This document shows positions 4,890 to 6,106 of a stretch of 6,106 nt of DNA, in pieces. Every line of letters starts with the position of its first letter. The first letter of the stretch is position 1. Position numbers and translations under genes: made by a program. The stretch is taken from positions 1 to 6,106 of the forward strand of contig JAOAPJ010000223.1 of the NCBI GenBank assembly GCA_025462805.1, read 5' to 3'. The notes below the pieces were generated by a model. That model was given only the letters and a program-made list of their open reading frames with translations. It was not told the DNA's origin and did no database searches. The stretch is from Acidobacteriaceae bacterium. Lineage in GTDB: Bacteria > Acidobacteriota > Terriglobia > Terriglobales > Acidobacteriaceae.

Positions 4890-6106
4890 TTACTGCACTG
4901 TTGCTTCCTTCTGCAGAGGCAGATCGGCTGACGATCCGCCTACGAAGGCAGTGTACTGCCCGGGCAGCAGCTTCCAGCCCTGCTGCTCGTCATAGATGGA
5001 GAGATACTTCGGGTCGATCGCGACCGAGACCTCGCGGCTCTCGCCCGGCTTCAGCGTGACACGCGCCCAGCCCACCAGGCGCTTCGGAGGCTCCTCGGCC
5101 GCCGCAGGCAGCCCGGCATACACCTGCGCGATTTCAGCTCCCGCGCGGTCGCCTGTATTGGTCACGGTGAAGAGAACGACGTGGTCCTGCCCCTGCTCGA
5201 AATGCAGATCGGAGTAGCGGAACTTGGTGTAGGAGAGCCCGTAGCCGAAGGGGAAGAGCACCGGCTTGTGCTCCGCGTCGTACCACTTGTAGCCCACCTT
5301 CACACCCTCGTCGTAGTGGACGCTGAAGGTTGGCTTCGCCTCCCCGGCGTTCTGGACCGCGCGATTGCCATGGGATCCTGGCGGCGGAGTGACCAGGTGT
5401 GGATGCGGCAGATCGGCCACGCTGCGCGGAAACGTCATGGGCAGTTTTGCGCTTGGATTCACGTCGCCAAAGAGCACGTTTGCCACTGCCTCTGCGCCGC
5501 GGCTGCCCCCATACCATGCTTCGACCACGCCGGCGACCTTGTCCAGCCACGGCATGGTGACTGCAGTGCCCGTCTCCAGCACCACGATGGTGTGCGGATT
5601 CGCGGCGGCCACCCTCTCGATCAATTCGTCCTGCTTGTCCGGTAGAGACAGGTCAGGGAGGTCCATGCCTTCACTCTCCCACTGATAGGCAAAGACGATG
5701 GCGACATCGGCACCCTTTGCGGCCTCCGCCGCAGAGGCCGGGTCGCTGCCGCCGTAGCGCACCGAAACGCCGGGAGCTTTGGCGGCAATCGCCTTCAGTG
5801 GCGACGTGGGAAACCAGACATGCTCCTGCCACCTCGCTGCGGGACGCCCGGGCGGATCGACCTGCGCAGAGCCTCCGCCTGAGATCATGCCGGTGTCGGC
5901 ATTCACGCCGAAGATAGCAATAGAACGGAGCTTCGCCGGTTCCAGTGGAAGGATGTGCTGGTCATTCTTCAGCAGAACGATGCTCTGCTCCTCGATGCGC
6001 TGAGCGGTCTCCAGTCCGCCTTGCACATCCACCACACTCTTCTGTGTGGGGTAGTCGACCAGTCCTGCAGCGAACTCCGAGCGCAGCACACGGCGCGCAT
6101 GATCGT
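4890..6106 (-). CDS. Glycoside hydrolase family 3 beta-glucosidase, C-terminal half (5' end outside window)
   Basis: The frame is open to the right edge and ends at TAA 4892-4890, giving about 404 visible residues of a family whose members usually have 700-850. The GTG at 6089-6087 is not the true start: the codons before it read DHARR and continue into RVLRSEFAAGL, the conserved linker after the GH3 N-terminal barrel. Visible parts, numbered from that GTG codon, are QSIVLLKND (35-43), GGGSAQVDP (71-79), the acid/base loop ESEGMDLPDLSLP (138-150), AWYGGSRGAEAVANVLFGDV (191-210) with NPSAKLPMTFP, FPFGYGLSYTKF (279-290), and a fibronectin type III-like domain (about 300-396) ending in LPGQYTAFVGGSSADLPL. 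The barrel with the catalytic nucleophile Asp, and any signal peptide, lie beyond the edge. The family releases terminal beta-glucose or xylose from oligosaccharides; specificity cannot be told from this part. The gene is followed after 9 bases by lutABC, very probably in one operon. Confidence 0.95.
   Translation of the reverse strand, partial: DHARRVLRSEFAAGLVDYPTQKSVVDVQGGLETAQRIEEQSIVLLKNDQHILPLEPAKLRSIAIFGVNADTGMISGGGSAQVDPPGRPAARWQEHVWFPTSPLKAIAAKAPGVSVRYGGSDPASAAEAAKGADVAIVFAYQWESEGMDLPDLSLPDKQDELIERVAAANPHTIVVLETGTAVTMPWLDKVAGVVEAWYGGSRGAEAVANVLFGDVNPSAKLPMTFPRSVADLPHPHLVTPPPGSHGNRAVQNAGEAKPTFSVHYDEGVKVGYKWYDAEHKPVLFPFGYGLSYTKFRYSDLHFEQGQDHVVLFTVTNTGDRAGAEIAQVYAGLPAAAEEPPKRLVGWARVTLKPGESREVSVAIDPKYLSIYDEQQGWKLLPGQYTAFVGGSSADLPLQKEATVQ

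Noticed and set aside
6087..6089. GTG as the start of the family 3 glycosidase
   Set aside because: The codons upstream of it continue the conserved family sequence to the window edge, and the remaining protein would lack the catalytic barrel.

Overview
The window is a GC-rich, gene-dense bacterial segment. It looks like the genome of a soil-type saprotroph. The style of the glycosidases and of the lactate-utilization (Lut) proteins would fit an acidobacterium of the Terriglobales kind, but that is an impression from protein style and not a demonstrated placement. No rRNA, tRNA, CRISPR, insertion sequence or phage gene is visible.

Layout from left to right. Bases 3-377 (+) are the 3' end of a family 1 beta-glucosidase gene, cut by the left edge. 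Bases 378-605 are a short convergent intergenic stretch with no gene I can support; its main feature is a hairpin at 583-618 that covers the stop codon of the next gene. The rest of the window is coded on the minus strand and is best read from right to left. Bases 6106-4890 are the C-terminal half of a family 3 beta-glucosidase, cut by the right edge. Nine bases later comes lutA (4880-4140), then lutB (4143-2689), then lutC (2692-2021). The two lut junctions are 4-base ATGA overlaps. After an 83-base gap comes a calcineurin-like/purple acid phosphatase-type phosphoesterase (1937-606) with a strikingly regular Lys/His/Pro pentapeptide tail.

Functional reading. LutA, LutB and LutC are the three subunits of the iron-sulfur L-lactate oxidation complex (LutABC in Bacillus, LldEFG in Shewanella, YkgEFG in E. 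coli), which oxidises L-lactate to pyruvate. The unbroken spacing with a beta-glucosidase gene suggests one transcript that couples release of sugar from oligosaccharides to oxidation of lactate. The lactate could come from outside, or from inside the cell through deoxysugar breakdown (lactaldehyde to lactate). The promoter of this operon, and any regulator or permease, would lie beyond the right edge. The most unusual sequence features are the glycosidase-lut linkage, the poor GTG start of lutA next to the glycosidase stop codon, and the eight-unit period-5 basic repeat at the N terminus of the phosphoesterase. No clearly new defence or mobile system is present.
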